Shown here: positions 18,287 through 27,015 of the stretch, one piece after another
How positions within the stretch are numbered: the stretch's first letter is position 1
How the letters are laid out: each line of letters opens with the position of its first letter
Assembly: GCA_001941065.1 (NCBI GenBank)
Contig: MSHJ01000005.1
Span: 1-64,000, forward strand
Reading direction: 5' to 3'
From: Alistipes sp. Zagget8
GTDB lineage: Bacteria > Bacteroidota > Bacteroidia > Bacteroidales > Rikenellaceae
Length of the DNA stretch: 64,000 nt
Notes under the pieces: model-generated
Databases searched by the model: none
The model's input: the letters and a program-made list of their open reading frames with translations, nothing else
What the model was told of the DNA's origin: nothing
Made by a program: the position numbers and the translations under genes

Positions 18287-18700
18287 ATGGTTGAATATAC
18301 GGAAAGCACCCCGGGCGGCGAAGATAGCACGGCCGCCATTATCGCGCTGGAAAAGCACGCTCTCGAACTTTGGAACGACGGGAATCCGGACGGGTTCATC
18401 GCCTTGTCGTCCGACGACGTGGTCTATATGGACCCGGCGTTGGAGCATAAACTCGTGGGGAGGGAGGCCCTGAAAGCCTATTACGACCCGATCCGCGGGA
18501 AGGTCAAAATTCCCGAATACCGGATGATCGATCCGGTCGTGCAGTCCGTGCCGGATGCCGCCGTCCTGACCTATGATTATGAGGTGTATCGCGACGGTTC
18601 GGCATTCAAAATGCACTGCACGGAGGTTTACCGGTTGAATCCCTCCGGGCGGTGGGAAATCATCCATACCCATTGGTCTTTTTTCCAACCCGCCCGATAA
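18287..18700 (+). CDS. SnoaL-like / DUF4440-type small protein
   Basis: 137-residue soluble protein starting at the ATG at 18287 (an upstream TTG is less likely). The pattern ALEKHALELWNDGNPDGFIALSSDDVVYMDP, a central GREALKAYYD and the C-terminal WEIIHTHWSFFQP matches the NTF2-like/SnoaL fold of the DUF4440 type, which contains small-molecule-binding proteins and some isomerases. No catalytic assignment is possible. It is followed 13 bp later by the Fpg-like gene on the same strand and may be co-transcribed with it. Confidence 0.78.
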   Translation: MVEYTESTPGGEDSTAAIIALEKHALELWNDGNPDGFIALSSDDVVYMDPALEHKLVGREALKAYYDPIRGKVKIPEYRMIDPVVQSVPDAAVLTYDYEVYRDGSAFKMHCTEVYRLNPSGRWEIIHTHWSFFQPAR

Positions 18701-18713
18701 TCCCTTTCAACCG

Positions 18714-19541
18714 ATGATTGAAATTCCCGAATCACAGACCGTTGCGCGGCAAATCCGCGAAACGCTGGTCGGCCGTGCCATTACGGCCGTGTTCAATGCC
18801 TCGCATCCCCACAAATTCACTTGGTATTCGGGTGATCCGCTCGAATATCCCGGCTTGCTGGCGGGGCGGAAAATCGTGGGTGCGGAGGGCCGTGGCGCAT
18901 TTATCGACGTGCTGCTGGACGATGACATCCACCTGGCCCTTTCGGACGGCATGAACCTGCGGCTGTACGGGCCGGAGGCCGATGTCCCGGCAAAATACCA
19001 ACTGCTTCTGACGCTCGACGACGGGAGTTTTCTGGTCTTTACGGTGGCGATGTACGGCGGGATTCTCGCTTTCCGGGGCGATCTGGACAATCCCTATTAC
19101 CGGGGCGCCTGGACGAAATGTTCGCCGCTGGAGGAGCGGTTCGACGCCGTTTATTTCAGGCAGCTTTGGGCCGGGACGAAGCAGAACCTTTCGGCAAAGG
19201 CATTTCTGGCCACGGAACAACGGATTCCGGGGCTCGGGAACGGCGTCTTGCAGGATATTTTGTTCCGGTCGGGGATTCATCCCAGGCGCAAACTCGCCAC
19301 GCTGGGGGATTCGGATGCGGAGCGTCTGTTCACGACGCTGAAAAGCCTGCTGCGGGAGATGACCGACCGCGGCGGGCGCGACACCGAGAAAGACCTCTTC
19401 GGGAACGTGGGCGGATATGCCGTGCAGCTCTCGCGCAACACCTATGCGGAGCCGTGTCCGGTTTGCGGCGGACCGATCGTGAAGGAGGCCTATCTGGGCG
19501 GCGCCGTCTACTATTGCCTCCACTGTCAGCCGTTGAAATAG
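18714..19541 (+). CDS. Fpg/Nei-family DNA glycosylase-like protein lacking the N-terminal proline
   Basis: 275-residue member of the formamidopyrimidine-DNA glycosylase/endonuclease VIII family. The family start is normally MPELPE, in which Pro2 is the Schiff-base nucleophile and Glu3 is catalytic; here it reads MIEIPES, keeping the Glu but replacing Pro with Ile. The helix-two-turn-helix segment (ATEQRIPGLGNGVLQDILFRSGIHP) and a C-terminal zinc finger (CPVCGG ... CLHC) are intact, so DNA binding is likely retained. It may act through another nucleophile, as a monofunctional glycosylase, or as a non-catalytic lesion binder. The start codon is well supported by the conserved N-terminal pattern. 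Confidence 0.88.
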   Translation: MIEIPESQTVARQIRETLVGRAITAVFNASHPHKFTWYSGDPLEYPGLLAGRKIVGAEGRGAFIDVLLDDDIHLALSDGMNLRLYGPEADVPAKYQLLLTLDDGSFLVFTVAMYGGILAFRGDLDNPYYRGAWTKCSPLEERFDAVYFRQLWAGTKQNLSAKAFLATEQRIPGLGNGVLQDILFRSGIHPRRKLATLGDSDAERLFTTLKSLLREMTDRGGRDTEKDLFGNVGGYAVQLSRNTYAEPCPVCGGPIVKEAYLGGAVYYCLHCQPLK

Positions 19542-19546
19542 GGTCT

Positions 19547-19942
19547 TTAGCGCTCTTCGGGAGCGTATCTCCAGCTATACCAGCGGTTGTGCAGTCCGCA
19601 GTGCGGGCAGTAGAGTTTGTAGAGTCCTTTGCCGCAGCGGTGGATGCGCAGGTTGCGGATATGGCACCGCGGACAGCGCGAGGTGTTGAGCCACCGTTCG
19701 TAGCGTTGGAACAAGACGAGGTTGAACAGGCTCAGCAGGAGGCTGAGGCCTCCGGCGGCGGTGCACTCCTGGGAAAAGAGCGGGACGAGGCAGACGGTCA
19801 GCACGCCGATCAGGATGACCAGGGCGATGCCTTGTATCGCTTCGTTGGGAAGGGCACGGATGCGCCACATCGGGCGCGTGACGAGGATACCTGCAAGGGC
19901 AGGCAGGAAACAGACGGTGAGGAGTTGGACGCAGGCTTGCAT
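19547..19942 (-). CDS. Small membrane protein with zinc-ribbon C-terminus
   Basis: 131 residues of unknown function. Two hydrophobic helices (about 3-22 and 36-56) and a third hydrophobic stretch (about 65-80) are followed by a cytoplasmic-type tail containing CPRC and CPHC about 20 residues apart, consistent with a four-cysteine zinc ribbon. It is convergent with the Fpg-like gene, whose stop codon is 5 bp away. The sequence between 19943 and 20030 holds no other gene that I can see. The reading frame is plausible but not certain. Confidence 0.6.
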   Translation of the reverse strand: MQACVQLLTVCFLPALAGILVTRPMWRIRALPNEAIQGIALVILIGVLTVCLVPLFSQECTAAGGLSLLLSLFNLVLFQRYERWLNTSRCPRCHIRNLRIHRCGKGLYKLYCPHCGLHNRWYSWRYAPEER

Positions 19943-20007
19943 GGATGTACGTGTACGCCTGTCCCTCAGCGTTTGGGATATTGAGTTCGGATTGGGTTAG
20001 GAGCATA

Positions 20008-20155
20008 AAAAACGTGGGACAAAACTCTGATTTGCTTTCTGAGGCTCTGGAATAACCCGTGCAACCAAATACAGAATGAAGCCCACGTTGGAAACGTGAG
20101 CGTCAAACTTCATTCCTTGGTTGCTCTTAAAATTTTCCAGATTTTCAGAAAGCAA
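20008..20155 (-). ncRNA. Candidate rod-shaped structured RNA (possible 6S-like RNA)
   Basis: The 124 bases 20032-20155 fold into one long interrupted hairpin: TTGCTTTCTGA (20032-20042) with TCAGAAAGCAA (20145-20155), CTGGAA (20047-20052) with TTCCAG (20135-20140), GCAACCAA (20061-20068) with TTGGTTGC (20117-20124), GAATGAAG (20074-20081) with CTTCATTC (20108-20115), and CACGTT (20084-20089) with AACGTG (20093-20098) around a GGA loop. On the minus strand a TAGCTTTG box lies just before the outer stem, and a run of six T occurs near 20008 after it. A rod with internal loops is the shape of 6S RNA. Alternatives are a leader of the zinc-ribbon gene or a MITE-like remnant. No protein gene is seen in 19943-20392. 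Confidence 0.45.
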
Positions 20156-20159
20156 GGTA

Positions 20160-20167
20160 CAAAGCTA
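20160..20167 (-). promoter_or_regulatory. -7 box upstream of the rod RNA
   Basis: Minus-strand TAGCTTTG fits the Bacteroidetes TAnnTTTG -7 element and would start transcription around 20153-20155, exactly at the outer stem of the hairpin. No convincing -33 element is visible upstream. Confidence 0.4.
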
Positions 20168-20290
20168 ACGCTTTTTATAAGTTTGCGCCGGCGCTTTTCG
20201 TGCGGGGCGGCGCTTTTTTATCGTATTTCTGCGGCTTTTTGTTTTATTTCATCGGCAGATTCATTTGTGAGTGACGCACAAATATACAAA

Positions 20291-20314
20291 AACATCCGGA
20301 ATTTTCCGGATGTT
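20291..20314 (-). terminator. Rho-independent terminator after the M48 protease gene
   Basis: A perfect 11-bp stem, AACATCCGGAA (20291-20301) with TTCCGGATGTT (20304-20314), separated by two bases, is followed on the minus strand by a run of T. It lies about 80 bp past the protease stop codon. Confidence 0.75.
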
Positions 20315-20392
20315 TTCTAAAAATGCGTGACCGAACGGCGGCCGTTCGGAGCGCTCGTTTCCGCGGGTGCGGGCCGGACGCGGGCCGCATCG

Positions 20393-21199
20393 CTATTTTT
20401 GGGCAGCCATGTAGGCGTCGGCTTGCTCCTTCATGCGGGCCGCGCGCTTTTCGCTGTCGGGGTGCGAGGAGAACATCTTCTGCACGGTGGAGGCTTTGGC
20501 GCCTTTCGACAGCTCGACCAGCTTGTTGAGCGAGTTGGCCATGCCATAGGGGCTGAAGCCGTTTTTCACGGCGAACTGGAAGCCGTATTCGTCGGCGGCA
20601 TACTCCTGTTTCTGCGAGAATTGGGCGTCGGTGAAGGCCGTTACGACCTCGCCTAACTGCGAATCGCTGAGTTTGGCCAGCGTGCTGCCTTCGGCGGCTC
20701 CGGCGGCATTGCGTGCTGCGGAGGCGAGGTAGGCGTTTTTCATCGCGTGTTTCGTGTCGGCGTGCACCACGTGTCCGATCTCATGGCCGATGATCGACAT
20801 CAGTTCGTCGTCGTCCATCAGGTCCATCAGGGCTGCAAAGACGCGGATCGAACCGTCGCCGCAGGCGAAGGCGTTGACATCGGTCACGAGGTAAACCTTG
20901 AAATTGAGCGGCAGCCCTTCGGCATCGGTGATACCTTCGGTGAGCCGTTTGAGCCGTGCGCCGTAGCTCGTCGAATCATCGGCGACGGGGTTGTTGGCAT
21001 CCATCCATTCGACCGATTCGCGGCTCAGGCGGGCAATGTCTGCGTCGCTGAGCGTGACGGCCTTGGCAACGTCCTTGCCGGCGTTGAGCAGTTTTCCGGC
21101 GTCGAGTTTCCGGCCGCCGAGTTTGAGTTGCGCGGAGCTCTCCGCGGGAAAGGCTGCCGACAGAACCACGGCGGCGCATAAAAAGAGGATTTTCTTCAT
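20393..21199 (-). CDS. M48-family zinc metalloprotease
   Basis: 268-residue exported protease. The ATG at 21199 gives a signal peptide MKKILFLCAAVVLSAAFPAESSAQ; upstream in-frame codons have no such feature. The zinc motif HEIGH lies at 139-143 (SIIGHEIGHVVHADTKHAM), with a further Glu downstream in QEYAADEYGFQ that fits the third ligand of the family. Related BepA/LoiP-type proteases act in the periplasm on misassembled outer-membrane proteins; that role is inferred. It is preceded by a good promoter and followed by a strong terminator, so it appears monocistronic. Confidence 0.93.
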   Translation of the reverse strand: MKKILFLCAAVVLSAAFPAESSAQLKLGGRKLDAGKLLNAGKDVAKAVTLSDADIARLSRESVEWMDANNPVADDSTSYGARLKRLTEGITDAEGLPLNFKVYLVTDVNAFACGDGSIRVFAALMDLMDDDELMSIIGHEIGHVVHADTKHAMKNAYLASAARNAAGAAEGSTLAKLSDSQLGEVVTAFTDAQFSQKQEYAADEYGFQFAVKNGFSPYGMANSLNKLVELSKGAKASTVQKMFSSHPDSEKRAARMKEQADAYMAAQK

Positions 21200-21223
21200 G
21201 ACAGGATTGGGTTGTTTACGGCT

Positions 21224-21232
21224 GCAAAGATA
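21224..21232 (-). promoter_or_regulatory. -7 promoter element of the M48 protease gene
   Basis: Minus-strand TATCTTTGC matches TAnnTTTG and lies 25 bases before the ATG at 21199. The -33 element is not clear. Confidence 0.6.
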
Positions 21233-21253
21233 CAAAAAATCCAAATTTCGGAG

Positions 21254-22492
21254 TTATTTTTCGCGGAACATATGTTTGACATCCCGCCAGTCGCCGTCGT
21301 TCGGAGCCGGTTCGACGCCCAGCAGGCGGCAGAGGATGAGGTAGATGTTCTGATTCTGGAACGACCGCTGGCGGAAGCCCTCGCGGAAGGCCGGGCCCGA
21401 GCCGTAAAAGACCATGTGCATCGCGCGGTCGGCGTTGTCGAAGCCGTGGTTGCCGCGCTTGCGGACCGGATGGTTCTGCGGCGAATAGTCGAGCGTCCAG
21501 CCCGTCTCGGGAATCAGGATGAGGTTCGTCAGGCGCGACGGATGCTTGCCGTAGTGGAAGCGCCGGGGCATCTTTTCACGCTCCCAGGCCTTGACGTGCC
21601 CCGTGGCGCGGAGTGTGCGGAGCGCCTCGCGGACGTACCCGCTGCGAACCTCGATGCCGAAGGGGATGCCGGGAACGGTGCGCACGACCTGCGCCGAGTC
21701 GAGCACTCCGTAGAGGTTCAGGTACCGCTCGGGCGAGAGTTCGGCCATGCCGTGGTCCGCGGTGACGATGAAATTGATACGGTCGAAGACCGGCGAGCGG
21801 CGGATCTCGCGGAAGAAATAGCGCAGCACGGAATCGATGCGTTCGGCCTGCGCCACGGCTTCGGGCGACTCGGGGCCGTAGGTGTGCATCGCGGCGTCGG
21901 GCTGTTCGAAATACCACATCACCAGTTCCGGGATTTCGGCCTCGGGGCGCGTCATGGCCCCGATGACCCAATCGGCGCGTTCGTAGTAGGAGGGTTTCGA
22001 CGAATAAGGGGTCCAGACCGTGGCCTGACGTCCGTTTACGGGCACATCGCTGCCGGGCCACATGAAGATATTGGCCGTGAGCCCCTGCCGTTCGACGGTG
22101 TTCCAGATCGGTTCGCCGCCCCAGAATCCCGGAGTTTTGACGTCTTCGGCGTCGAAGACCAGCAGCTGGCGGCCCTGCATCTTGTCGAAAAAGGCGTTGT
22201 TGACCACTCCGTGGTGGTCGGGATGGAGTCCCGTGGCCATGGCGTAGTGGCTCGGAAAGGTGTTCGACGGGTAGACCGGAAAGACCTCGGCATAGGTGCC
22301 GACCCGCGCCAGCGAATCCAGCGTCGGAGTGTGGCTGCGGCCCGCGAGGTCCCAGCGGAAGGCGTCCATCGAGAGAATGACGGCATATTGTTTCTCCCCG
22401 GGGGCCGCGGATGCGGGGTAGCGGCCCGCATGGCGGGATGCCGCGCAACTCGTGAGGGCGAAGAGAAGAAGGAAGAGAAGCAGTCTTTTCAT
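21254..22492 (-). CDS. NPP-type nucleotide pyrophosphatase/phosphodiesterase lipoprotein
   Basis: 412-residue enzyme of the alkaline phosphatase superfamily. The start at 22492 gives MKRLLLFLLLFALTSC with Cys16 as lipidation site. Metal-binding Asp43 (ILSMDAFRWD), the nucleophile Thr78 within NTFPSHYAMATGLHPDHHGV, and a later TADHGMAEL motif are the NPP set for two-zinc phosphodiesterases. Members cleave nucleotide pyrophosphates, phosphodiesters or lysophospholipids outside the cell. Upstream, TATCTTTA (minus strand, 22513-22520) is a near-match to a -7 box. The gene sits alone between two unrelated genes. Confidence 0.9.
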   Translation of the reverse strand: MKRLLLFLLLFALTSCAASRHAGRYPASAAPGEKQYAVILSMDAFRWDLAGRSHTPTLDSLARVGTYAEVFPVYPSNTFPSHYAMATGLHPDHHGVVNNAFFDKMQGRQLLVFDAEDVKTPGFWGGEPIWNTVERQGLTANIFMWPGSDVPVNGRQATVWTPYSSKPSYYERADWVIGAMTRPEAEIPELVMWYFEQPDAAMHTYGPESPEAVAQAERIDSVLRYFFREIRRSPVFDRINFIVTADHGMAELSPERYLNLYGVLDSAQVVRTVPGIPFGIEVRSGYVREALRTLRATGHVKAWEREKMPRRFHYGKHPSRLTNLILIPETGWTLDYSPQNHPVRKRGNHGFDNADRAMHMVFYGSGPAFREGFRQRSFQNQNIYLILCRLLGVEPAPNDGDWRDVKHMFREK

Positions 22493-22603
22493 GATTCGGT
22501 GTATTTTATAGTATAAAGATACGAAAAGAAAAAGCGAGTTCAAAACCGGATTGCGTCTGGTCCGGCAAAACTTTCCGCCTTCCTAAAAGTGCCGTTACGG
22601 CAC

Positions 22604-22633
22604 AAAAAAGCGCCCTCGTTCTCCGAGGGCGCT
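22604..22633 (-). terminator. Rho-independent terminator after the CoA-transferase gene
   Basis: AGCGCCCTCG (22609-22618) pairs with CGAGGGCGCT (22624-22633); on the minus strand the stem is followed by six T. It is 19 bp past the CoA-transferase stop codon and probably ends the rimP-nusA-infB transcript as well. Confidence 0.8.
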
Positions 22634-22651
22634 TCGAATCTTCTCCGGGTA

Positions 22652-23968
22652 TTATCCCATGTATCCCTTGATGTAGTGGTGGTGCGATCCCCAGCGCTCG
22701 AAAGCAGCCCGGTCGAGCTCCTCGCGGGCCGAAGGGTGCGCCACGGAGATCAGCAGGCGTGCACGCTCCTGCAGGGTCTTGCCGTAGAGGTCCACGGCTC
22801 CGAACTCCGTCACGAACCAGTGGATGTGGTTGCGTGTCGTTACCACGCCGGCGCCGTCCAACAGCGTCGGGCAGATTTTCGATACGCCCTTGTTGGTGAT
22901 CGAAGGCATGGCGATGATGGCCTTGCCGCCCTTCGAGAGCGAGGCTCCGTAGACGAAATCGATCTGACCGCCTACGCCCGACCAGAATTTCGTGCCCAGC
23001 GAGTCGGCCGAAACTTGGCCCGTCAGGTCCACCTGAAGCGCCGAGTTGATGGCCACGAAACGGTCGTTCTGCGAAATGATGTAGGGGTCGTTCGTGTAAC
23101 CCACGTCCATCATCAGCACGCCCGGGTTGTCGTCGATAAAGTCGTAGACGCGCTGCGAACCCATCAGGAAGGTCGAAACCATCTTGCCCGGGTCGGTCTT
23201 CTTGGCTTCGCCGTTGATCACGCCCGTCTCCACCAGCGGCAGCACGCCGTCGGCGAACATCTCGGTGTGGATACCCAGGTTCTTGTGGCCTCCCAGCTGG
23301 CTGAGCACGGCGTTCGGAATGGCGCCGATACCCATCTGGAGCGTTGCGCCGTCCTCGATCAGGGCTGCACAGTTCCGTCCGATGGCCGTCTCGACCTCGT
23401 CCGGTTCCGAGAATTTCGCCTCGATCAGCGGGGTGTCGTCCTGTACGAACAGGTCGATCTTCGACAGCGGAATCATCGCCTGTCCGAAGGCGCGGGGGAC
23501 GTGTTTGTTCACCACGGCGATCACATAGTCGGCACACTCCACGGCGGCCAGCGTAGCGTCGACCGACGTACCCAGCGACACGTAGCCGTGCTTGTCGGGC
23601 GGGCAGACCTGGATCATCGCCACATTGCACGGAACGGCTCCGCAGCGATACAGTTTCTGCGTCTCGCTCAGGAAGATGGGAATGTAGTCGGCATAGCCGC
23701 TCTGCGTCACCTTGCGGACGTTCGCGCCGACGAAAAACGAGTCGAGCTGGAACACACCCTCGAATTTGGGATCGGCATAGGGCGCCGGACCCTCGGTGTG
23801 CAGGTGATGGACGTGCACGTTTTTCAGTTCGCCGGCTTCGCCGCGCTTGCACATCGCATTGATCAGGCACTGGGGTGCCGATGCCACCGAGCTGAGGTGC
23901 ACATGATCGCCTGATTTAATGACCTTGACGGCCTCCTCGGGCGTGGTGAAATGGATTGGGTTAGTCAT
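22652..23968 (-). CDS. Acetyl-CoA hydrolase/transferase family protein
   Basis: 438-residue CoA-transferase resembling 4-hydroxybutyrate or acetate/butyrate CoA-transferases. The segment LGIHTEMFADGVLPLVETG holds the glutamate expected to form the glutamyl-CoA thioester, and GIGAIPNAVLSQLGGHKN matches the acyl-CoA-binding region. No signal peptide; cytoplasmic. It begins 39 bp after the infB stop codon without an obvious promoter in between, so it may be read through from the translation operon. It would exchange CoA between short-chain acids during fermentation; the preferred acid cannot be told. Confidence 0.9.
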   Translation of the reverse strand: MTNPIHFTTPEEAVKVIKSGDHVHLSSVASAPQCLINAMCKRGEAGELKNVHVHHLHTEGPAPYADPKFEGVFQLDSFFVGANVRKVTQSGYADYIPIFLSETQKLYRCGAVPCNVAMIQVCPPDKHGYVSLGTSVDATLAAVECADYVIAVVNKHVPRAFGQAMIPLSKIDLFVQDDTPLIEAKFSEPDEVETAIGRNCAALIEDGATLQMGIGAIPNAVLSQLGGHKNLGIHTEMFADGVLPLVETGVINGEAKKTDPGKMVSTFLMGSQRVYDFIDDNPGVLMMDVGYTNDPYIISQNDRFVAINSALQVDLTGQVSADSLGTKFWSGVGGQIDFVYGASLSKGGKAIIAMPSITNKGVSKICPTLLDGAGVVTTRNHIHWFVTEFGAVDLYGKTLQERARLLISVAHPSAREELDRAAFERWGSHHHYIKGYMG

Positions 23969-24007
23969 TGCTGCCTAATAATTGTAAGTAGTTGTTAGTT
24001 TTATGTA

Positions 24008-26983
24008 TTACTTGCGTTTTACCTCTACCTGTTCGTAGCCCTCGACGATGTCGCCGACGCGGATGTCGTTGAACGATTCGATGTTCAGACCGCAGTCCTG
24101 GCCCACGGTGACCTCCTTCACGTCGTCCTTGAAGCGCTTGAGCGAACCCAGCTTGCCCGTGTAGATCACGATACCGTCGCGGATGACGCGAATCGGGGTC
24201 GCACGCTGCAGCTTGCCTTCGCGGACGATACATCCGGCCACGGTGCCGACCTTCGTGATCTTGAAGATCTCGAGCACCTCGACCGAAGCCACGATCTCCT
24301 CCTTCATCACCGGTTCCAGCATACCCTCGATGGCGTCCTTGATGTCGTTGATGGCGTCGTAGATGATCGAGTAGAGGCGGATTTCGATCTCCTCCTTCTC
24401 GGCCAGCCTGCGGGCCGAAGCCGACGGGCGCACCTGGAAACCGACGATGATGGCGTTCGAAGCGGCGGCCAGCAGCACGTCGGATTCGGAAATCTGACCC
24501 ACGGCGGCGTGGATGACGTTGACCTGCACGGTCTCCTTCGAGAGCTTGATGAGCGATCCCGACATGGCCTCGATCGAACCGTCCACGTCGCCCTTGACGA
24601 TGATGTTCAACTCCTTGAACGAACCGATGGCGATGCGGCGTCCGATCTCGTCGAGCGTCACGTGCTTCTGGGTCATGATGCCCTGCATGCGCTGCAGCTG
24701 CTCGCGCTTGTTGGCGATTTCGCGTGCCGAGCGGTCGTCCTCCATGACGTTGAACGTGTCGCCGGCCTGCGGGGCGCCGTTGAGACCCAGCACCTGCACG
24801 GGCGTCGAGGGCCCTGCCTCTTCGACCTTCTTGCCGTTCTCGTTGAACATGGCCTTCACGCGGCCCGTGTAGGTCCCCGAGAGGATCACGTCGCCGACGT
24901 GCAGCGTACCGCTTTGCACCAGAATGGTCGAAACGTAGCCACGGCCCTTGTCGAGCGTCGACTCGATCACCGTGCCCTGCGCCTTCTTGTTGGGGTTGGC
25001 CTTCAGGTCGAGCATCTCGGCCTCCAGCAGCACCTTCTCGAGCAGTTTGTCGAGGTTCAGGCCCTTCTTGGCCGAAACCTCCTGATCCTGATACTTGCCG
25101 CCCCACGACTCCACGAGGTAGTTCATCTGCGAGAGCTGCTCCTTGATGTGGTCGGGGTTGGCGCTGGGTTTGTCGATTTTGTTGATGGCGAAGACCATCG
25201 GCACGCCGGCGGCCTGCGCGTGGTTGATCGCCTCGATGGTCTGCGGCATGACGCTGTCGTCGGCTGCCACGATGATGATCGCAACGTCCGTAACGGCCGC
25301 GCCGCGGGCACGCATGGCCGTGAAAGCTTCGTGGCCCGGGGTGTCGAGGAACGTGATTTTCTGTCCGTTGAGCACCACGCTGTAGGCACCGATGTGCTGC
25401 GTGATACCGCCGGCCTCGCCCTCGATGACGTTGGTTTTGCGGATGTTGTCCAGCAGCGAGGTCTTACCGTGGTCGACGTGACCCATCACGGTAACGATCG
25501 GCGGACGCGGCACGAGGTCTTCCTCCTTGTCCTCGTCCTCGTCGGCGATGGCCTCCTGGATTTCGGCCGACACGAATTCGATTTTGTAACCGAACTCTTC
25601 GGCGACCACCACCAGGGCCTCGGCGTCGAGACGCTGGTTGATAGACACCATCAGGCCCAGGTTCATGCAGGCCATGATGACCTCCGTCGGCGAGACGTTC
25701 ATCATCGTCGCCAACTCGCTGACCGTCACGAATTCCGTGACTTTGAGCGTCGAACGCTCCATCTCCTCGCGTTCGAACTCCTCGTTCATGCGCTCGGCCA
25801 CGGCGTCGCGCTTGTCCTTGCGGTATTTCGAGCTCTTGCTCTTGGCGCCCTTGGCCGTCAGCCGCGCCAGGGTGTCCTTTACCTGCTTCGAAACCTCCTC
25901 GTCGCTCACCTCGGGGCGCACGATCGGTTTGGGAGCGTTCTTGCCTTTGTTGCGGCGTCCTTCGCCCGGACGGGGCTGGTTGTTCTGGCCGCCCTGTCCG
26001 TTGCGGTTCTGGCCCGGGCCGCCCGGACGGTTGTTCTGGCCGCCGGGACCTCCCTGACCCTGCCGGTTGTTGCCGCCGCCCTGTGCATTGCCCTTCGGGG
26101 CCTTGCTGACGTCGACCTTCTCCTTCTGCAGACGCTTGCGCTTGTGCTTGCCGCCGGCCACGAAGCCCGACACGTCCATCGTGCCGAGCACCTGCGGACT
26201 CGTGAGGGTCACGGTCTCCGGGCGGAAAATGTTGTCTTTCGGAGCCTCGGGTTTCGGGGCTTCCGCAGCCGGGGCGGCCGTGAGAGCCGGAGCCGATGCC
26301 GGAGCCGATGCCGGGGCGGGTGCCGGAGCTGCGGGTTTCGGCGTTTCGGGGGCCTTCGGGGCCTCCTCTGCCTTGGGCTGCGGGGCCGGGGCGGGCGCTG
26401 CGGCCTTCACCTCGACGGGAGCCGGGGCGGGTGCCGGAGCTGCGGGTTTCGGCGCTTCGGGGGCCTTCGGGGCCTCCTCCGCTTTGGGCTGCGGAGCCGG
26501 GGCGGGCGCTGCGGCCTTCACCTCGGCGGGAGCTGGGGCAGGCGCCGGAGCTGCGGGTTTCGGGGCTTCGGGAGCCTTCGGGGCCTCCTCTTTCGGAGCG
26601 GGCGCCGGAGCGGCTTTGGGTTTGGGCGAAAGATCGATCTTGCCGAGGAATTTCGGCTGCTGAATTTCGTCCTTCACACTGATGACATTGCTTTTGATGA
26701 CAACCTCTTTCTCTTCCTCGCGCTCCTGCTTTTTGGCTTCTTCGAGGGTAATGGTCGTCTGCTTCAGGGAGATGCGTTCACGGATCGAGTTGCGTGCGCT
26801 GGCGGCGCTGCGGTTCGCTCCGAACTCCTTCTCCAGAACGGCATAAGTGTCCGAATCGACCAACGTGTTGGGCGATCCGTCGCTCTTGATGCCCTTCTTC
26901 TGCAGGAAATCCGTGATCGTGTTCAGACCGACGTTGAACTCCTTTGCAACCTGAATGAGCCTTAATTTTCTTTCGTTACCCAT
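24008..26983 (-). CDS. infB: Translation initiation factor IF-2
   Basis: GTPase that positions initiator tRNA on the ribosome. The ATG at 26983 ([19 protein letters not shown]) gives 991 residues; a longer open frame upstream runs out of phase inside nusA and is rejected. Order: IF2_N-type domain (about 1-60), a low-complexity Ala/Pro/Glu/Lys region (about 130-300) with a 37-residue repeat, a Gly/Asn/Arg-rich stretch near 320, a second IF2_N domain, then the G domain with GHVDHGKTS (about 497-505), DTPGHEAFT and NKIDKP, and domains II-IV. Third gene of the classical rimP-nusA-infB cluster. Confidence 0.98.
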   Translation of the reverse strand: MGNERKLRLIQVAKEFNVGLNTITDFLQKKGIKSDGSPNTLVDSDTYAVLEKEFGANRSAASARNSIRERISLKQTTITLEEAKKQEREEEKEVVIKSNVISVKDEIQQPKFLGKIDLSPKPKAAPAPAPKEEAPKAPEAPKPAAPAPAPAPAEVKAAAPAPAPQPKAEEAPKAPEAPKPAAPAPAPAPVEVKAAAPAPAPQPKAEEAPKAPETPKPAAPAPAPASAPASAPALTAAPAAEAPKPEAPKDNIFRPETVTLTSPQVLGTMDVSGFVAGGKHKRKRLQKEKVDVSKAPKGNAQGGGNNRQGQGGPGGQNNRPGGPGQNRNGQGGQNNQPRPGEGRRNKGKNAPKPIVRPEVSDEEVSKQVKDTLARLTAKGAKSKSSKYRKDKRDAVAERMNEEFEREEMERSTLKVTEFVTVSELATMMNVSPTEVIMACMNLGLMVSINQRLDAEALVVVAEEFGYKIEFVSAEIQEAIADEDEDKEEDLVPRPPIVTVMGHVDHGKTSLLDNIRKTNVIEGEAGGITQHIGAYSVVLNGQKITFLDTPGHEAFTAMRARGAAVTDVAIIIVAADDSVMPQTIEAINHAQAAGVPMVFAINKIDKPSANPDHIKEQLSQMNYLVESWGGKYQDQEVSAKKGLNLDKLLEKVLLEAEMLDLKANPNKKAQGTVIESTLDKGRGYVSTILVQSGTLHVGDVILSGTYTGRVKAMFNENGKKVEEAGPSTPVQVLGLNGAPQAGDTFNVMEDDRSAREIANKREQLQRMQGIMTQKHVTLDEIGRRIAIGSFKELNIIVKGDVDGSIEAMSGSLIKLSKETVQVNVIHAAVGQISESDVLLAAASNAIIVGFQVRPSASARRLAEKEEIEIRLYSIIYDAINDIKDAIEGMLEPVMKEEIVASVEVLEIFKITKVGTVAGCIVREGKLQRATPIRVIRDGIVIYTGKLGSLKRFKDDVKEVTVGQDCGLNIESFNDIRVGDIVEGYEQVEVKRK
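26310..26590. repeat. 111-bp tandem repeat inside infB
   Basis: A 111-bp unit starting GCCGGGGCGGGTGCCGGAGC recurs at 26310, 26421 and, more diverged, 26532. It encodes an in-frame 37-residue Ala/Pro/Glu-rich repeat in the linker region of IF-2. Copy-number change would keep the reading frame. Confidence 0.85.
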
Positions 26984-27015
26984 ATTTTCTCTGTGTCTCT
27001 TTTTTGCGGTTTGGA

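Noticed and set aside
20032..20155. Remnant of an insertion sequence
   Set aside because: There is no transposase fragment, and the inverted arms meet at a 3-base loop rather than enclosing a gene. A MITE is not excluded, but a structured RNA fits better with the promoter position.
26310..26590. Regular repeats that could suggest a CRISPR array
   Set aside because: The units are contiguous, in-frame and encode the Ala/Pro-rich IF-2 linker; there are no unique spacers or cas genes.
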